NCBI GenBank assembly: GCA_900757655.1
Contig: CAAEOT010000021.1
Location: forward strand, 1 to 64,000
DNA length: 64,000 bases
DNA from: an uncultured Oscillospiraceae bacterium
GTDB lineage: Bacteria > Bacillota > Clostridia > Oscillospirales > Oscillospiraceae
Direction: 5' to 3'
Shown here: positions 1 through 8,793 of the stretch, in pieces
Position numbering within the stretch: position 1 is the stretch's first letter
Layout of the letters: each line of letters begins with the position of its first letter
The notes under the pieces: model-generated
Databases searched by the model: none
Told to the model about the DNA's origin: nothing
The model's input: the letters and a program-made list of their open reading frames with translations, nothing else
Translations under genes and position numbers: made by a program

Positions 1-1504
1 AGTCCAACGGTTTCATTGTCGGGAACAGGATCACGTCGCGGATGGAGCTGGCGCCGCACAGCAGCATGGCGCAGCGGTCAATGCCGAAGCCCAAGCCGCC
101 GGTGGGCGGCATGCCGTATTCGAGCGCCATGACGAAGTCCTCGTCCATCATATTGGCCTCTTCGTCGCCATGCGCACGCTTTTCAGCCTGCGCCTTAAAG
201 CGCTGGTACTGGTCGATGGGGTCGTTGAGCTCGGAGAAGGCGTTGCCCATCTCGCAGCCGCAGATGAACATCTCATAGCGCTCGGTGAGCGCGGGCTGCT
301 CGGGGCTGCGCTTGGCCAGCGGGCTGACCTCCACGGGATACATGGTGATGAACGTCGGCTGGATGAGCGTGGACTCGACCTTCTGGTCGAACGTCTCATA
401 GAGCGCATTGCCCCACGTGTGGGCGACGTTTTCCATGTCCACGCCCACGCTCTTGGCGAGGGCGACCGCCGCGTCCGCGTCGCCAAGGATGGCCATAAAG
501 TCGGCCCCCGTGACGTCCTTAACGGCGTCGGCCATGGTCACGCGGCGCCAGCTCGGCGTAAGATCCACATCGTGGCCCAGCCACTGGAGCTGATACGTGC
601 CGAGAATCTCCTTGGCCGCGCCGGAGAGGATGCCCTCGAGAATGTCCATCATGCCGTCGAGGTTGGTGTAGGCCTGATAGAGCTCACAGGTCGTGAACTC
701 CGGGTTGTGCTTGGTGTCCATACCTTCGTTGCGGAAAATGCGGCCGACCTCATACACGCGCTCAATGCCGCCGACGATCAGGCGCTTGAGGTGCAGCTCG
801 GTCGCGATGCGCATGTACATATCAATATCGAGTGTGTTGTGGTGCGTGATGAACGGGCGCGCCGTCGCGCCGCCGGCGATGGGACTGAGCACGGGGGTCT
901 CGACCTCCATGAAGCCCAGGCCGTCCAGATAGCGGCGCAGGTAGGCCACGAACTGGCTGCGGATCTGGAAATTGCGCTTACTCTCCGGATTCATGATGAG
1001 ATCCACGTAGCGCTGGCGGTAGCGCAGCTCTGTATTCGTCATGCCGTGGAACTTCTCCGGCAGCGGGCGCAAAGATTTACTGAGCAGCGTGACCTGCTGC
1101 ACATGGATGGAGATCTCCCCCGTCTTGGTCTTGAACGCATAGCCGCTCACGCCGATAATGTCGCCGATGTCATACTTGCGGAAATCGGCAAACTCCTGCT
1201 CGGTCACAGCGTCCTTGCGGACGTAGAGCTGGATCTGGCCGCGGTCATCCTGAATGTCACAGAAAATAGCCTTGCCCATGCCGCGCTTGGACATGATGCG
1301 GCCGGCGGCCTGCAGCGTTTTGCCGTCATAGGCCTCGAAATCGTTCTTGATGTCAGCCGAATAGGCACTGCGCTCGAAGCGCGTCTGCACAAAGGGGTCG
1401 CGTCCGGCATCCTGCAGCGCCTTGAGCTTGTCGCGGCGGATCTGAAGGATCTCGGACAGGGACGGCTCTGCCGCCGCCTGCTGGTTCTTTCTCTCTTCGT
1501 TCAT
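1..1504 (-). CDS. lysS: Lysyl-tRNA synthetase, class II (3' end cut by window edge)
   Basis: LysRS charges tRNA-Lys with lysine in the cytoplasm. The reading frame runs from an ATG at 1504 off the left edge of the window, about 501 codons, so only the last few residues can be missing. An N-terminal OB-fold anticodon-binding region comes first. The class II catalytic core follows, with motif 1 near VETPVL, motif 2 around GRIFRNEGMDTKHNPEF and motif 3 GGLGFGIDR. A GAGGAG ribosome-binding site lies just upstream, and greA ends only 10 bases before the start, so the two genes are translationally close. The greA-lysS pair is common in Clostridia. Nothing is odd apart from the window truncation. 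Confidence 0.96.
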   Translation of the reverse strand, partial: MNEERKNQQAAAEPSLSEILQIRRDKLKALQDAGRDPFVQTRFERSAYSADIKNDFEAYDGKTLQAAGRIMSKRGMGKAIFCDIQDDRGQIQLYVRKDAVTEQEFADFRKYDIGDIIGVSGYAFKTKTGEISIHVQQVTLLSKSLRPLPEKFHGMTNTELRYRQRYVDLIMNPESKRNFQIRSQFVAYLRRYLDGLGFMEVETPVLSPIAGGATARPFITHHNTLDIDMYMRIATELHLKRLIVGGIERVYEVGRIFRNEGMDTKHNPEFTTCELYQAYTNLDGMMDILEGILSGAAKEILGTYQLQWLGHDVDLTPSWRRVTMADAVKDVTGADFMAILGDADAAVALAKSVGVDMENVAHTWGNALYETFDQKVESTLIQPTFITMYPVEVSPLAKRSPEQPALTERYEMFICGCEMGNAFSELNDPIDQYQRFKAQAEKRAHGDEEANMMDEDFVMALEYGMPPTGGLGFGIDRCAMLLCGASSIRDVILFPTMKPLD

Positions 1505-1514
1505 GATGGGCTCC

Positions 1515-2000
1515 TCAGTCTTCGTTTTCGACGGCAATGATCTTGAACTGCAGCTCGCCGACCGGGGCTGCGACCGTGACGGTCTCACCGACTTTGTGAC
1601 CCTTGAGCGCAAAGCCGAACGGACTGTCATCCGAAATGCAGCCTTCCATGGGGTTGGCCTCCTGCGAGCCGACGATGGTGTACTCCTCTTCCACGTCCTC
1701 GTCGACATCGAGCACGCGCACGCGGCTGCCGATGGTCACGACGTCTGCCGCGACTTCGACCTTTTCCACGACCTCGGCGTTCTCGATCAGGTCCGTGATC
1801 TCAGCAATGCGGGAATAGAGCTTGCCCTGCTCCGTCTTGGCCTCGTCGTACTCACTGTTTTCCGACAGGTCGCCGAATGAGCGCGCCTCCTTGATGAGCT
1901 CCGCGACTTCCTTCTCGCGGGTCGTCTCGAGGTAATGCAGTTCTTCCTTGAGCGTGTCCAGACGCTCCTGACTCATCTTATATCTGCTGTCGATCGCCAT
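1515..2000 (-). CDS. greA: Transcription elongation factor GreA
   Basis: GreA enters the RNA polymerase secondary channel and stimulates cleavage of backtracked transcripts. The 161-aa length is standard. Residues 9-80 form the coiled-coil, with the conserved acidic tip GDLSENSEYDEA at 43-54. The C-terminal FKBP-like domain ends with the usual PVGELQFKI segment. The start has an AAGGAG site 7 bases upstream. It sits between the ctpA-like protease gene (46-base gap) and lysS (10-base gap) on the same strand, consistent with one operon. Confidence 0.96.
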   Translation of the reverse strand: MAIDSRYKMSQERLDTLKEELHYLETTREKEVAELIKEARSFGDLSENSEYDEAKTEQGKLYSRIAEITDLIENAEVVEKVEVAADVVTIGSRVRVLDVDEDVEEEYTIVGSQEANPMEGCISDDSPFGFALKGHKVGETVTVAAPVGELQFKIIAVENED

Positions 2001-2046
2001 AATCCGTCTCCTTATATCATTGAAATTTCCGTGTATACTTGTTCAT

Positions 2047-3252
2047 TCAGCGCAGCGCGGCAATGGCCGCCTCAAGCTGCGCATCGACATCGCTGTCCGC
2101 GGCCGGGGTCACAACAACGTCCGGCACAAGGCCGCCCTGCTCGGACAGGTCCACGCGGTTGGGCGTGAGATATTTCCGGCTCGAGATGTGCACGGCGCTG
2201 CCGTCCGGAAGCGCGATGGTCGTCTGACTGCGGCCCTTGCCGGTCGTGTTCTGGCCGACGATGGTCGCCCAGTCATACTCCTGCAGCGCAGCTGCAAAAA
2301 ACTCCGCCGCACTGTAGGTGTTGCCGTTGACGATGACCGCCATCGGCACCTTGACGCAGACGCTGTCGCTCTGCGTGACGGTCTCTTTCCCGTTACCGTC
2401 AACGCTCACGAACAGATCGCCCTGCGGCAGCAGGTGATCCAGGATCGTAATGAGCTCCGAGAGCAGGCCGCCGGGGTTATCGCGCAGGTCGAACACAAGC
2501 GACTTGGCGCCGAGGTCAAGCAGCTTATCGACCGCCTGCACAGCACGGCTGCCGCCGCCGGTCTCAAAGTTACGGATCTGCACATAACCGACGCCGTTAT
2601 CCAGGAGCTTATACGTCACAGGGTCGGTGTAGATGACCGTGCAGTCGAGCGTGACGGTCTGGCTCTTGCCGGCAGAATCCTGGATGGTGAGCTTGAGCGT
2701 CTTGTTGAGCTTGGCGCGGATGGTGCTCTGCACGTCCGAGAGCGTCTTGCCCGTGACATTCTCCCCGTCGATCGCCGTGATGATGTCGCCCTGCTTGAGG
2801 CCGGCTTTCGCCGCGGGGGAATCGCTCGTCACCGCCGTGATGCGAAAGCCCTTCGTCTTATCGTCGAGCTGGATGGTCACACCGATGCCGGCGTACTCGT
2901 TGTTGGAGTACATCTGGTAGGCCTTGTATTCCTCGGCCGTCATGTAATAGCTCCACTTGTCGCCGATGGCGCTGATGATCGCGCTCGACGAGGCATCGCT
3001 GATGGCCGTGTCGTCCGCGTCGCCGATATAGTCTTTGTCCACGACCTGCTTGACCTGCGCAAACTTCAGCGCGAGCTTATAGTTGCTGCTGCCGCCGAAT
3101 TTGCCAACAAAGATCATCGACGTGACCAGTGCAGTCACCAGAATGCAGGTCACACAGGCAAGGATACTCGCCTTCCAGCCGCGCATTCTGCCGCTTTTTC
3201 TGCGGGCCGGCACTTTTTCCGGTGCCTGTTCCTGTGGCTTGTGTTCGTCCAT
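2047..3252 (-). CDS. S41-family C-terminal processing peptidase (CtpA-like), membrane-anchored
   Basis: This is a serine protease of the carboxy-terminal processing family, probably acting on envelope proteins outside the membrane. The start chosen is the ATG at 3252, which has GGAGGG 7 bases upstream; a longer in-frame extension to 3351 lacks a site. The 401-aa product has a basic N-terminus, a transmembrane segment at about 28-50, a PDZ domain at about 115-200 and the protease core after it. The catalytic dyad is visible as Ser314 (NTYSAAE) and Lys339 (TTGKG). It follows ftsX and the M23 endopeptidase, a frequent Clostridia arrangement that suggests a role in processing cell-wall hydrolases. 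The exact substrate is unknown. Confidence 0.92.
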   Translation of the reverse strand: MDEHKPQEQAPEKVPARRKSGRMRGWKASILACVTCILVTALVTSMIFVGKFGGSSNYKLALKFAQVKQVVDKDYIGDADDTAISDASSSAIISAIGDKWSYYMTAEEYKAYQMYSNNEYAGIGVTIQLDDKTKGFRITAVTSDSPAAKAGLKQGDIITAIDGENVTGKTLSDVQSTIRAKLNKTLKLTIQDSAGKSQTVTLDCTVIYTDPVTYKLLDNGVGYVQIRNFETGGGSRAVQAVDKLLDLGAKSLVFDLRDNPGGLLSELITILDHLLPQGDLFVSVDGNGKETVTQSDSVCVKVPMAVIVNGNTYSAAEFFAAALQEYDWATIVGQNTTGKGRSQTTIALPDGSAVHISSRKYLTPNRVDLSEQGGLVPDVVVTPAADSDVDAQLEAAIAALR

Positions 3253-3366
3253 GCTATCCCTCCGGATCCAATTGCTGCCCGCACCGGGCAGCCCCCAATG
3301 CAGCAGATGAGCCGGGCAGCCATTTTCCGGCCGCCCGGCAGTTTCATTCAATCAAAATATGTCCAA
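3253..3366 (-). other. Intergenic hairpins between the M23 gene and the ctpA-like gene
   Basis: This 114-base gap can form two GC-rich hairpins on the minus strand, one pairing CCGGGC(G)GCC with GGC(T)GCCCGG and one pairing GCTGCCCG with CGGGCAGC. Neither is followed by a run of T, so neither is a convincing terminator. They may stabilise or attenuate the operon mRNA. Confidence 0.4.
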
Positions 3367-4590
3367 TCAGCTCGCATAGTTGAGCGGGTTCTGGCGCACG
3401 CCGTTGACCGTAACTTCCCAGTGCAGATGCGGGCCGGTGGAGTTGCCGGTCGAGCCGACATAACCGATCGTCTGGCCCTTGGAGACCTTCTGGCCGACGG
3501 ACACCGCGATGGAGCTCATATGGCCGTAGAGCGTGGTGATGCCGTTGCCATGGTTGATGACGACGCAGTTGCCGTAGCCGGACACAGAACCGGCCGTAAT
3601 GATCGTGCCGCCGTCGGCTGCGACGATGGTCGCGCCATAGCTCGCGCCGATGTCCACACCGGAGTGGTATTTCTGCGTCTGATAGATCGGGTGGTAGCGC
3701 CAGCCGAACGGTGAGGTGATGTAGTGGCAGGACGGGCACGGCCACATCATGGTGCCGGTGGAGCCGTTGGCTTTGCCCGGGTCATAGCCGGGGTTGTTGT
3801 TCTTGTTTGCTTCCTCCTGGCGGCGCAGCTCCTCGACCTGCTTGTCGATCTGCGACTGCACGTTCTTCTGCTGCTGCTCATACTGATCGTAGACGCTCTT
3901 ATAGGCGTTGATATCCGATTCCAGGCCGGCGAGCAGCGCATTGGCCTCGGACACCTTCTGCTGCAGCGCAACCTGCTTGGTCTCGAGCTCGGACTGCTTA
4001 TCCTGGAGTTCAGTGCGGGCATCCTCGAGCTCCGCCTTGACGGTCTCGACCTTTTCGCGGGCGGCCGTCATGTCGGCCTGTACCTGTTTATTATATGCAA
4101 TGACCTCACCGACCATGTCCATGCGGGCAAGGAGGTCGGACAGGCTGGTCGCCTCGAGCAGGATGGCGATGTAGGACATCTGGCCGTACTCCTCAAGGTG
4201 GCGCACGCAGCTGCGGAAGCGGACCGTCTGGGCCTCTTCTTCCTGCTTGGCGGCCTCGAGCTCGACGCCCTTGTCCTCGATCTGCTGGTCGTAGGCCGTG
4301 ATCTGCTCCTTGACGAGCTCGATCTCCTGCTGGGCCAGATCGTTTTCCTTATCGAGCGCAGCCTTCTGATCCACCACGCTGGCTTTCTTCGAACGCAGGC
4401 TGTTGATGGTCTTCTGCTGTTCTTTCTGCTTGGCCTGCAGCTCTTTGCGCTGCTGCGTGAGCTGGTTGATCTCCGACTGAGACGCCGCGCTGGCATTGGT
4501 CGGGATCAGCGCTGTCATGAGCGAGATGACAAAGATCAGCGCAAGCAGCACACAAATAACGGATCGAACGACTTTGCGGTTCATCTTCAT
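3367..4590 (-). CDS. Coiled-coil M23 (LytM) peptidoglycan endopeptidase, EnvC-like
   Basis: This is a secreted murein hydrolase or hydrolase activator, likely the partner of the neighbouring FtsEX complex. The 407-aa protein has a signal peptide or anchor at about 7-36, a long coiled coil at about 38-262, a short Asn/Gly-rich linker, and an M23 domain at about 290-405. All LytM zinc and catalytic residues are present: His309 and Asp313 in HSGVD, His357 in YGHM, and His388/His390 in HLH. The domain should therefore be catalytically active, unlike the degenerate LytM of E. coli EnvC. The start has AAGGAGG 7 bases upstream. The order ftsE-ftsX-M23 supports FtsEX-controlled cell-wall cleavage during division (PcsB/EnvC analogy, inferred). 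Confidence 0.93.
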   Translation of the reverse strand: MKMNRKVVRSVICVLLALIFVISLMTALIPTNASAASQSEINQLTQQRKELQAKQKEQQKTINSLRSKKASVVDQKAALDKENDLAQQEIELVKEQITAYDQQIEDKGVELEAAKQEEEAQTVRFRSCVRHLEEYGQMSYIAILLEATSLSDLLARMDMVGEVIAYNKQVQADMTAAREKVETVKAELEDARTELQDKQSELETKQVALQQKVSEANALLAGLESDINAYKSVYDQYEQQQKNVQSQIDKQVEELRRQEEANKNNNPGYDPGKANGSTGTMMWPCPSCHYITSPFGWRYHPIYQTQKYHSGVDIGASYGATIVAADGGTIITAGSVSGYGNCVVINHGNGITTLYGHMSSIAVSVGQKVSKGQTIGYVGSTGNSTGPHLHWEVTVNGVRQNPLNYAS

Positions 4591-4616
4591 TCGATTTCCT
4601 CCTTAGACTTTCAGAC

Positions 4617-5501
4617 TTAGACTTTCAGATAGTTGCGAATGGCCGTGAGGCCGCCGAACACACCGACGAGCACACCCACGCCGAGGAACACCAGCAGCAA
4701 CGGCAGCGACACGGATGCAAACGGGAGCACCGTGATGATACCGGCCGCCATGGTGGACATGATCTTGCTGACAATCAGGCTGTAGAGTCCCCACTGGAGC
4801 AGGAATGCAACCAAGCCGCCAACCAGGCCGAGCACAAGGCCCTCGACCACAAACGGCAGACGGATGAAGCCATTCGTCGCACCGACCATCTTCATGATGG
4901 CAATCTCTTCACGCCGGCCGAACGTGGCCAGCTTGATGGTATTGGTCATGATAAACAGGGACACCGCAATGAGGATCACGATCAAAACGACGGAGACCAC
5001 GCTCACAATGTTCCGGAACGTGATGAAGTTTTCCGCGTAGTCCAAATGTGCCGTGACATCGGCGATGCCGTCCACGTTCTTGAGCGCGGTCTGCGTGTCC
5101 TTCATGAGTGACAGGTCGTCGAGCGTCACGACATAGCGGTGGCGGAAGACCGACGCGTCAATGTTGTCAAAGAGGTCGGAGTCATACTCGGCCTCGAACG
5201 TCTGCATGGCCTGCTCGCGCGTGACGAACTCGACCGAGGCAACATTCGGCACCGCGGCGACCTTGGGCTCAATGGCCCGGGCCTCATCCTCCGTGAGCGT
5301 CTCATCGACGTAGGCAATGACCTCGTTCTGGTTTTGCAGGCGGTCGATGTTCGCGTCAATGTTGAGCGTCAGCAGCGAGAAGCTGCCCATGATGAGCAGG
5401 CACGCGATGATGATCGTGATCGACGCGAAGGACATGAAACCGTGCGTGAAGATGTTTTTCACGCCCTGCGCCATCAGGTAGTTGAATCTATTCAGCTTCA
5501 T
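4617..5501 (-). CDS. ftsX: Cell division ABC transporter permease FtsX
   Basis: FtsX is the membrane half of FtsEX, which transmits ATP hydrolysis to extracellular murein hydrolases. The start chosen is the ATG at 5501, because the product then begins with the family-typical MKLNRFNYL segment. An upstream in-frame GTG at 5528 is also possible, and the ribosome-binding site is weak in both cases. The 294-aa protein has one N-terminal transmembrane helix (about 22-45), an extracellular domain (about 50-165) and three C-terminal helices with the FtsX-family segment FGRREEIAIMKMVGAT. The start overlaps the ftsE stop by 14 bases, indicating coupled translation. Confidence 0.95.
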   Translation of the reverse strand: MKLNRFNYLMAQGVKNIFTHGFMSFASITIIIACLLIMGSFSLLTLNIDANIDRLQNQNEVIAYVDETLTEDEARAIEPKVAAVPNVASVEFVTREQAMQTFEAEYDSDLFDNIDASVFRHRYVVTLDDLSLMKDTQTALKNVDGIADVTAHLDYAENFITFRNIVSVVSVVLIVILIAVSLFIMTNTIKLATFGRREEIAIMKMVGATNGFIRLPFVVEGLVLGLVGGLVAFLLQWGLYSLIVSKIMSTMAAGIITVLPFASVSLPLLLVFLGVGVLVGVFGGLTAIRNYLKV

Positions 5502-6180
5502 ATCCGTAGTACCCGTCCAATCCGTCACTGATGACTCTTCCGGCGTCGATGGAGATGACGCGCTTGGAAAAAGCGTCGACCAGTTCCTTTTCGTGCGTCA
5601 CCACGAGGACCGTGGTGCCGAGCTCGTTGATCTTCTCCAGCAGCAGCATCAGTTCCAGGCTGCGCACCGGGTCGAGGTTGCCGGTCGGCTCGTCCGCGAT
5701 GATCATGCGCGGATTGTTCACGAGCGCGCGGGCGATGGCCACGCGCTGCTGCTCGCCGCCGGAAAGCTCCGCCGGGAAGCGCTTTTCCCGGTCGGCCAGG
5801 CCGACCAGCTCGAGCACCTGCGGCACGCGGCGGCGGATCTCCTTATTGGATGCCCCCACCACACGCATGGCAAACGCAACATTTTCATACACCGTCATCT
5901 TGTCGATCAGGCGGAAATCCTGAAAAATGACGCCCAGTGTCCGGCGCAGCTTCGGCAGCTTGCGGCGCTTGATGCCCTGCATGTCAAAGCCGTTGACCGT
6001 GATCTGTCCGGATGTGGGGCTCAGCTCGCCGGTGATCAGTTTGATGATCGTCGTCTTGCCGGAGCCGGACGGTCCGACCAGAAACACGAACTCGCCCTCA
6101 TTGATCGTAAATGAGATACCATTGAGGGCCGCAGCCTCCGTGTTTCCGTAGACCATCTTCACATCGTTCATTTGAACCAT
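5488..6180 (-). CDS. ftsE: Cell division ATP-binding protein FtsE
   Basis: FtsE is the cytoplasmic ATPase of FtsEX. The 230-aa product has Walker A GPSGSGKT at 36-43, the ABC signature LSGGEQQR near 140, Walker B IIADEPTGNLD near 163 and the switch His in VVTHE. GGAGGA lies 6 bases before the ATG. It is the first gene of the run ftsE, ftsX, M23, ctpA-like, greA, lysS, which all read in the same direction with short gaps. Length and motifs are ordinary for the family. Confidence 0.96.
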   Translation of the reverse strand: MVQMNDVKMVYGNTEAAALNGISFTINEGEFVFLVGPSGSGKTTIIKLITGELSPTSGQITVNGFDMQGIKRRKLPKLRRTLGVIFQDFRLIDKMTVYENVAFAMRVVGASNKEIRRRVPQVLELVGLADREKRFPAELSGGEQQRVAIARALVNNPRMIIADEPTGNLDPVRSLELMLLLEKINELGTTVLVVTHEKELVDAFSKRVISIDAGRVISDGLDGYYGYEAE

Positions 6181-6226
6181 AAGATGTCCTCCAATATGTT
6201 GGGCTTACGCCCGCCCGGGTAAGTGC

Positions 6227-7321
6227 TCAGAACTTGGCGGTGTTCTGAGAGTCGAGGTATTTCTTTACCATGACCGCGACCTTGAAGAGGATCGCATCCT
6301 CAAACTCGCGCAGATCCAGGCCCGTAATCTTCTTGACTTTCTCCAACCGGTATACCAAAGTGTTTCGATGGACGTAGAGCTTGCGCGCCGTCTCCGAAAC
6401 GTTGAGGTTGTTCTCAAAGAAGCGATTGATCGTGTCGAGCGTGTCCTCATCGAGTGCCTCGATGGGGTTTTTCTTGAACGCTTCGGACAGGAACATCTCG
6501 CATAGCGTTGTCGGCAGCTGATAAATGATGCGGCCGATGCCGAGGTTATCATAATGAATGACCGGCTTTTCGTTTTCAAACACTTTGCCGACCTCGATGG
6601 CGACCTGCGCCTCCTTGTAGCGGTCGGCCAGCTCGCGCAGGTGATTGGCCGTAGTGCCGATGCCAATGACCGTCTGCACGCGCAGCTCCGTGTGTACGGC
6701 GTGCTCAATGCTCTCGGCCAGCGCGCAGATATCCTCCGAGGTCTCGTCCGGCGTCATTTCCTTAATGACGACAATGTCCGACTCACTCACACTGAGCACA
6801 AAATCATGCTGCCGGTCCGGGAACATATTCTGGATCAGCTCGAGCACAGCAATATCTGTCACGTTCACCTGACGCACCAGCAGCACGGCGCGCGGCACGT
6901 CGGTGGTAAAATGCAGCTCCTTGGCGCGCACATATACGTCGCCGGGGAGAATGTTGTCCGAAATGATGTTTTTGACGAAAGCGGCTTTGTTGTGCTTTTC
7001 CTCAAAGTTTGTGCTGGCCTCCGTCATGCCGACGGCCGCGAGAATGCAGATGCTGCGCGCCGTCTGATCATTGCCCTCGACAAACACGGCATACTCGAAG
7101 CGCGCCGTGCTGGCCGACAGGATCTTATACGTGCGCGTGTCCGTTGCAAACAGCTGCTCTTGCACTTCGCCCACTGCGGCCTGAAAGTCATCCAGACGCG
7201 AGCCGATCATCGAAAGCTCACTGCAGGCAATGACAAACCCCTGCTCGTCCACAACACCGATGCAGCGCGTGGTGGCATCTTTCATCTGAACGATCACGCC
7301 CTGAAAAATTCTGCTCGACAT
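6227..7321 (-). CDS. CdaR/PucR-type transcriptional regulator
   Basis: This is a cytoplasmic DNA-binding regulator of the sugar-diacid/PucR superfamily. The 364-aa protein has an N-terminal ligand-binding region resembling the CdaR diacid-recognition domain (about 1-130), a GGDEF-like middle domain and a C-terminal PucR-type helix-turn-helix at about 305-355, recognisable by VSETARKLYVHRNTLVYRL. It ends 46 bases before ftsE and has its own promoter. The sequence does not show what ligand it senses or which genes it controls. Its position directly upstream of ftsEX is worth noting but does not prove regulation of division genes. Confidence 0.87.
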   Translation of the reverse strand: MSSRIFQGVIVQMKDATTRCIGVVDEQGFVIACSELSMIGSRLDDFQAAVGEVQEQLFATDTRTYKILSASTARFEYAVFVEGNDQTARSICILAAVGMTEASTNFEEKHNKAAFVKNIISDNILPGDVYVRAKELHFTTDVPRAVLLVRQVNVTDIAVLELIQNMFPDRQHDFVLSVSESDIVVIKEMTPDETSEDICALAESIEHAVHTELRVQTVIGIGTTANHLRELADRYKEAQVAIEVGKVFENEKPVIHYDNLGIGRIIYQLPTTLCEMFLSEAFKKNPIEALDEDTLDTINRFFENNLNVSETARKLYVHRNTLVYRLEKVKKITGLDLREFEDAILFKVAVMVKKYLDSQNTAKF

Positions 7322-7384
7322 ATCTTTTCCTCCTACGAACGGCCGCCGCAGTCTCCCACAGCACCTACCAATTTCCTACTTTAC

Positions 7385-7413
7385 ATAATAGCCGATTTAT
7401 GTGCATTTTTCAA
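7385..7413 (-). promoter_or_regulatory. SigA-type promoter of the CdaR/PucR-like regulator
   Basis: On the minus strand there is TTGAAA (7413-7408), a 17-base spacer and TATTAT (7390-7385). It lies about 65 bases upstream of the regulator ATG in an AT-rich gap between divergently important genes. Confidence 0.7.
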
Positions 7414-7493
7414 TAGAAAAATGGTCGTTTTTTGTGAATAATTTTCGAAATTTCGTGAGATAGTCGGATAATTTCCCGAACTTTTGTAAATTT

Positions 7494-8207
7494 TCACGAA
7501 GTTGGCAGCGAAAAAACAAGCATCGCCTCTTCCGGGCTCAGTTCCCGGTAAGCGCCCGGGGACAGCACGGGATCGAGCGTCAGCGCCCCGATCGACAGCC
7601 GGTGCAGCTGCAAAACAGGCGTCCCGCAGCCGGCCAACATCCGCTTGACCATGTGGTATTTCCCCTCATAAACCGTGACGCGGCAGCCCCCCCGCTCCGG
7701 CAGGCGCTCGAGTCGGGCGGGCAAGCACTGCGTCCCGTCGCCGAGGACGACGCCCTGCGCAAAACGATCCACATCCGCGCTTGTGGGCTGGCCGTCCGTG
7801 CGCGCGAAATAGACCTTCGGAACGTGCTTTTTCGGCGTGATGACGCGGTGGACATAGTCGCCATCGTCCGTGATGAGCAGCAGGCCGGTCGTGTCCTTAT
7901 CGAGCCGCCCGGCGGGCACGAGCCCGAAGCGCCGCAGCTCTGGCGGGAACAAATCCAGCACCGTCGGCTGACTGCGGTCGGCCGTCGCGGTGAGAATGCC
8001 GGCGGGCTTATGAAGCATATAGTAATGATACGCCTGATAACGCAAGGGCTGTCCGCGCAGACAGACAACCGCCGTTTCCGCGACCTTCTGCTCAGGCGCG
8101 CGTGCGGGCACTCCATCGACCGTTACCTCGCCGCGACGGATATACGCCTTGGCTTCGCGCCGGGAAGCGGCGCCGGTATCGGCGAGATATTTGTCCAGAC
8201 GGATCAC
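7494..8207 (-). CDS. rRNA pseudouridine synthase, RsuA/RluB/E/F family
   Basis: This enzyme isomerises a uridine in rRNA to pseudouridine. The start chosen is the GTG at 8207, with AAAGGAGG 8 bases upstream; the longer ATG form would place that site inside the gene. The 237-aa protein has an N-terminal S4 RNA-binding domain (about 1-60) beginning IRLDKYLADTG. The catalytic domain follows, with the conserved GRLDKDTTGLL motif and catalytic Asp103. The length and simple S4-plus-catalytic layout fit the RsuA-like group. Which uridine is modified cannot be read from the sequence. The neighbours are unrelated. Confidence 0.92.
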   Translation of the reverse strand: MIRLDKYLADTGAASRREAKAYIRRGEVTVDGVPARAPEQKVAETAVVCLRGQPLRYQAYHYYMLHKPAGILTATADRSQPTVLDLFPPELRRFGLVPAGRLDKDTTGLLLITDDGDYVHRVITPKKHVPKVYFARTDGQPTSADVDRFAQGVVLGDGTQCLPARLERLPERGGCRVTVYEGKYHMVKRMLAGCGTPVLQLHRLSIGALTLDPVLSPGAYRELSPEEAMLVFSLPTS

Positions 8208-8291
8208 GCGCTCCCCCTCCTTTGCGGACATTTGGATTTATTATAACATATCCGGCTGCAAATTTGAATAGGCTTGTTCCGAGGTGTGGTT

Positions 8292-8738
8292 ATGAAGCTC
8301 AAATCCTTTCACTGGACAAGACGGACCGTCGTATTCGCGCTCATCGGTCTGACCGTGCTGCTGGCGCTGGCCGTCATCTGGCGCAGCAATGGCGGCGTGC
8401 TCTCGGCGCACTACAACGTCACAACGACCGACGGGCGCATCGCCTATCTGCAGGCGCTGGGCTGGGAGGCAGACCCCGCGACCGAAACGACGCAGGAGAT
8501 CGTGATCCCGCGCGTGTTCAGCGGCGTATTCAGCGATTACAACACCCTGCAAAAGCAGCAGGGCTTTGACCTGTCCACTTACGCCGGCGAGACGTGCACG
8601 ACCTATACTTATCGCGTGATGAACTACGAGGGCTCGACGGACACCGTGCTCGCGCAGCTGTTTATCTACCGCAACCGCGTCATCGGCGGCGACATTCACG
8701 CGACGGCCATGGACGGTTTCATGCACGGTCTGCGGTAA
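8292..8738 (+). CDS. Small membrane-anchored protein, DUF4830-like
   Basis: The function is unknown. The 148-aa product has a short basic N-terminus, one transmembrane segment at about 12-30 and an extracytoplasmic domain. The domain contains the segments RIAYLQALGWE, LQKQQGFDL and a closing VIGGD, which resemble DUF4830 proteins as I remember that family. The ATG at 8292 has GAGGTG 7 bases upstream; the longer in-frame start at 8274 does not. It is one of the few plus-strand genes here and stands alone, divergent from the pseudouridine synthase, with its own strong terminator. Confidence 0.78.
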   Translation: MKLKSFHWTRRTVVFALIGLTVLLALAVIWRSNGGVLSAHYNVTTTDGRIAYLQALGWEADPATETTQEIVIPRVFSGVFSDYNTLQKQQGFDLSTYAGETCTTYTYRVMNYEGSTDTVLAQLFIYRNRVIGGDIHATAMDGFMHGLR

Positions 8739-8743
8739 ACGGG

Positions 8744-8782
8744 CAAAAAAATCCCGGCACATAGCGTGCCGGGATTTTTTTG
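8744..8782. terminator. Bidirectional intrinsic terminator
   Basis: A 9-bp stem, TCCCGGCAC with GTGCCGGGA, closes a 5-base loop. It is flanked by seven A on one side and seven T on the other, so it can end both the plus-strand DUF4830-like gene and the minus-strand SLH gene. Confidence 0.9.
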
Positions 8783-8793
8783 CATTGTTTGCC

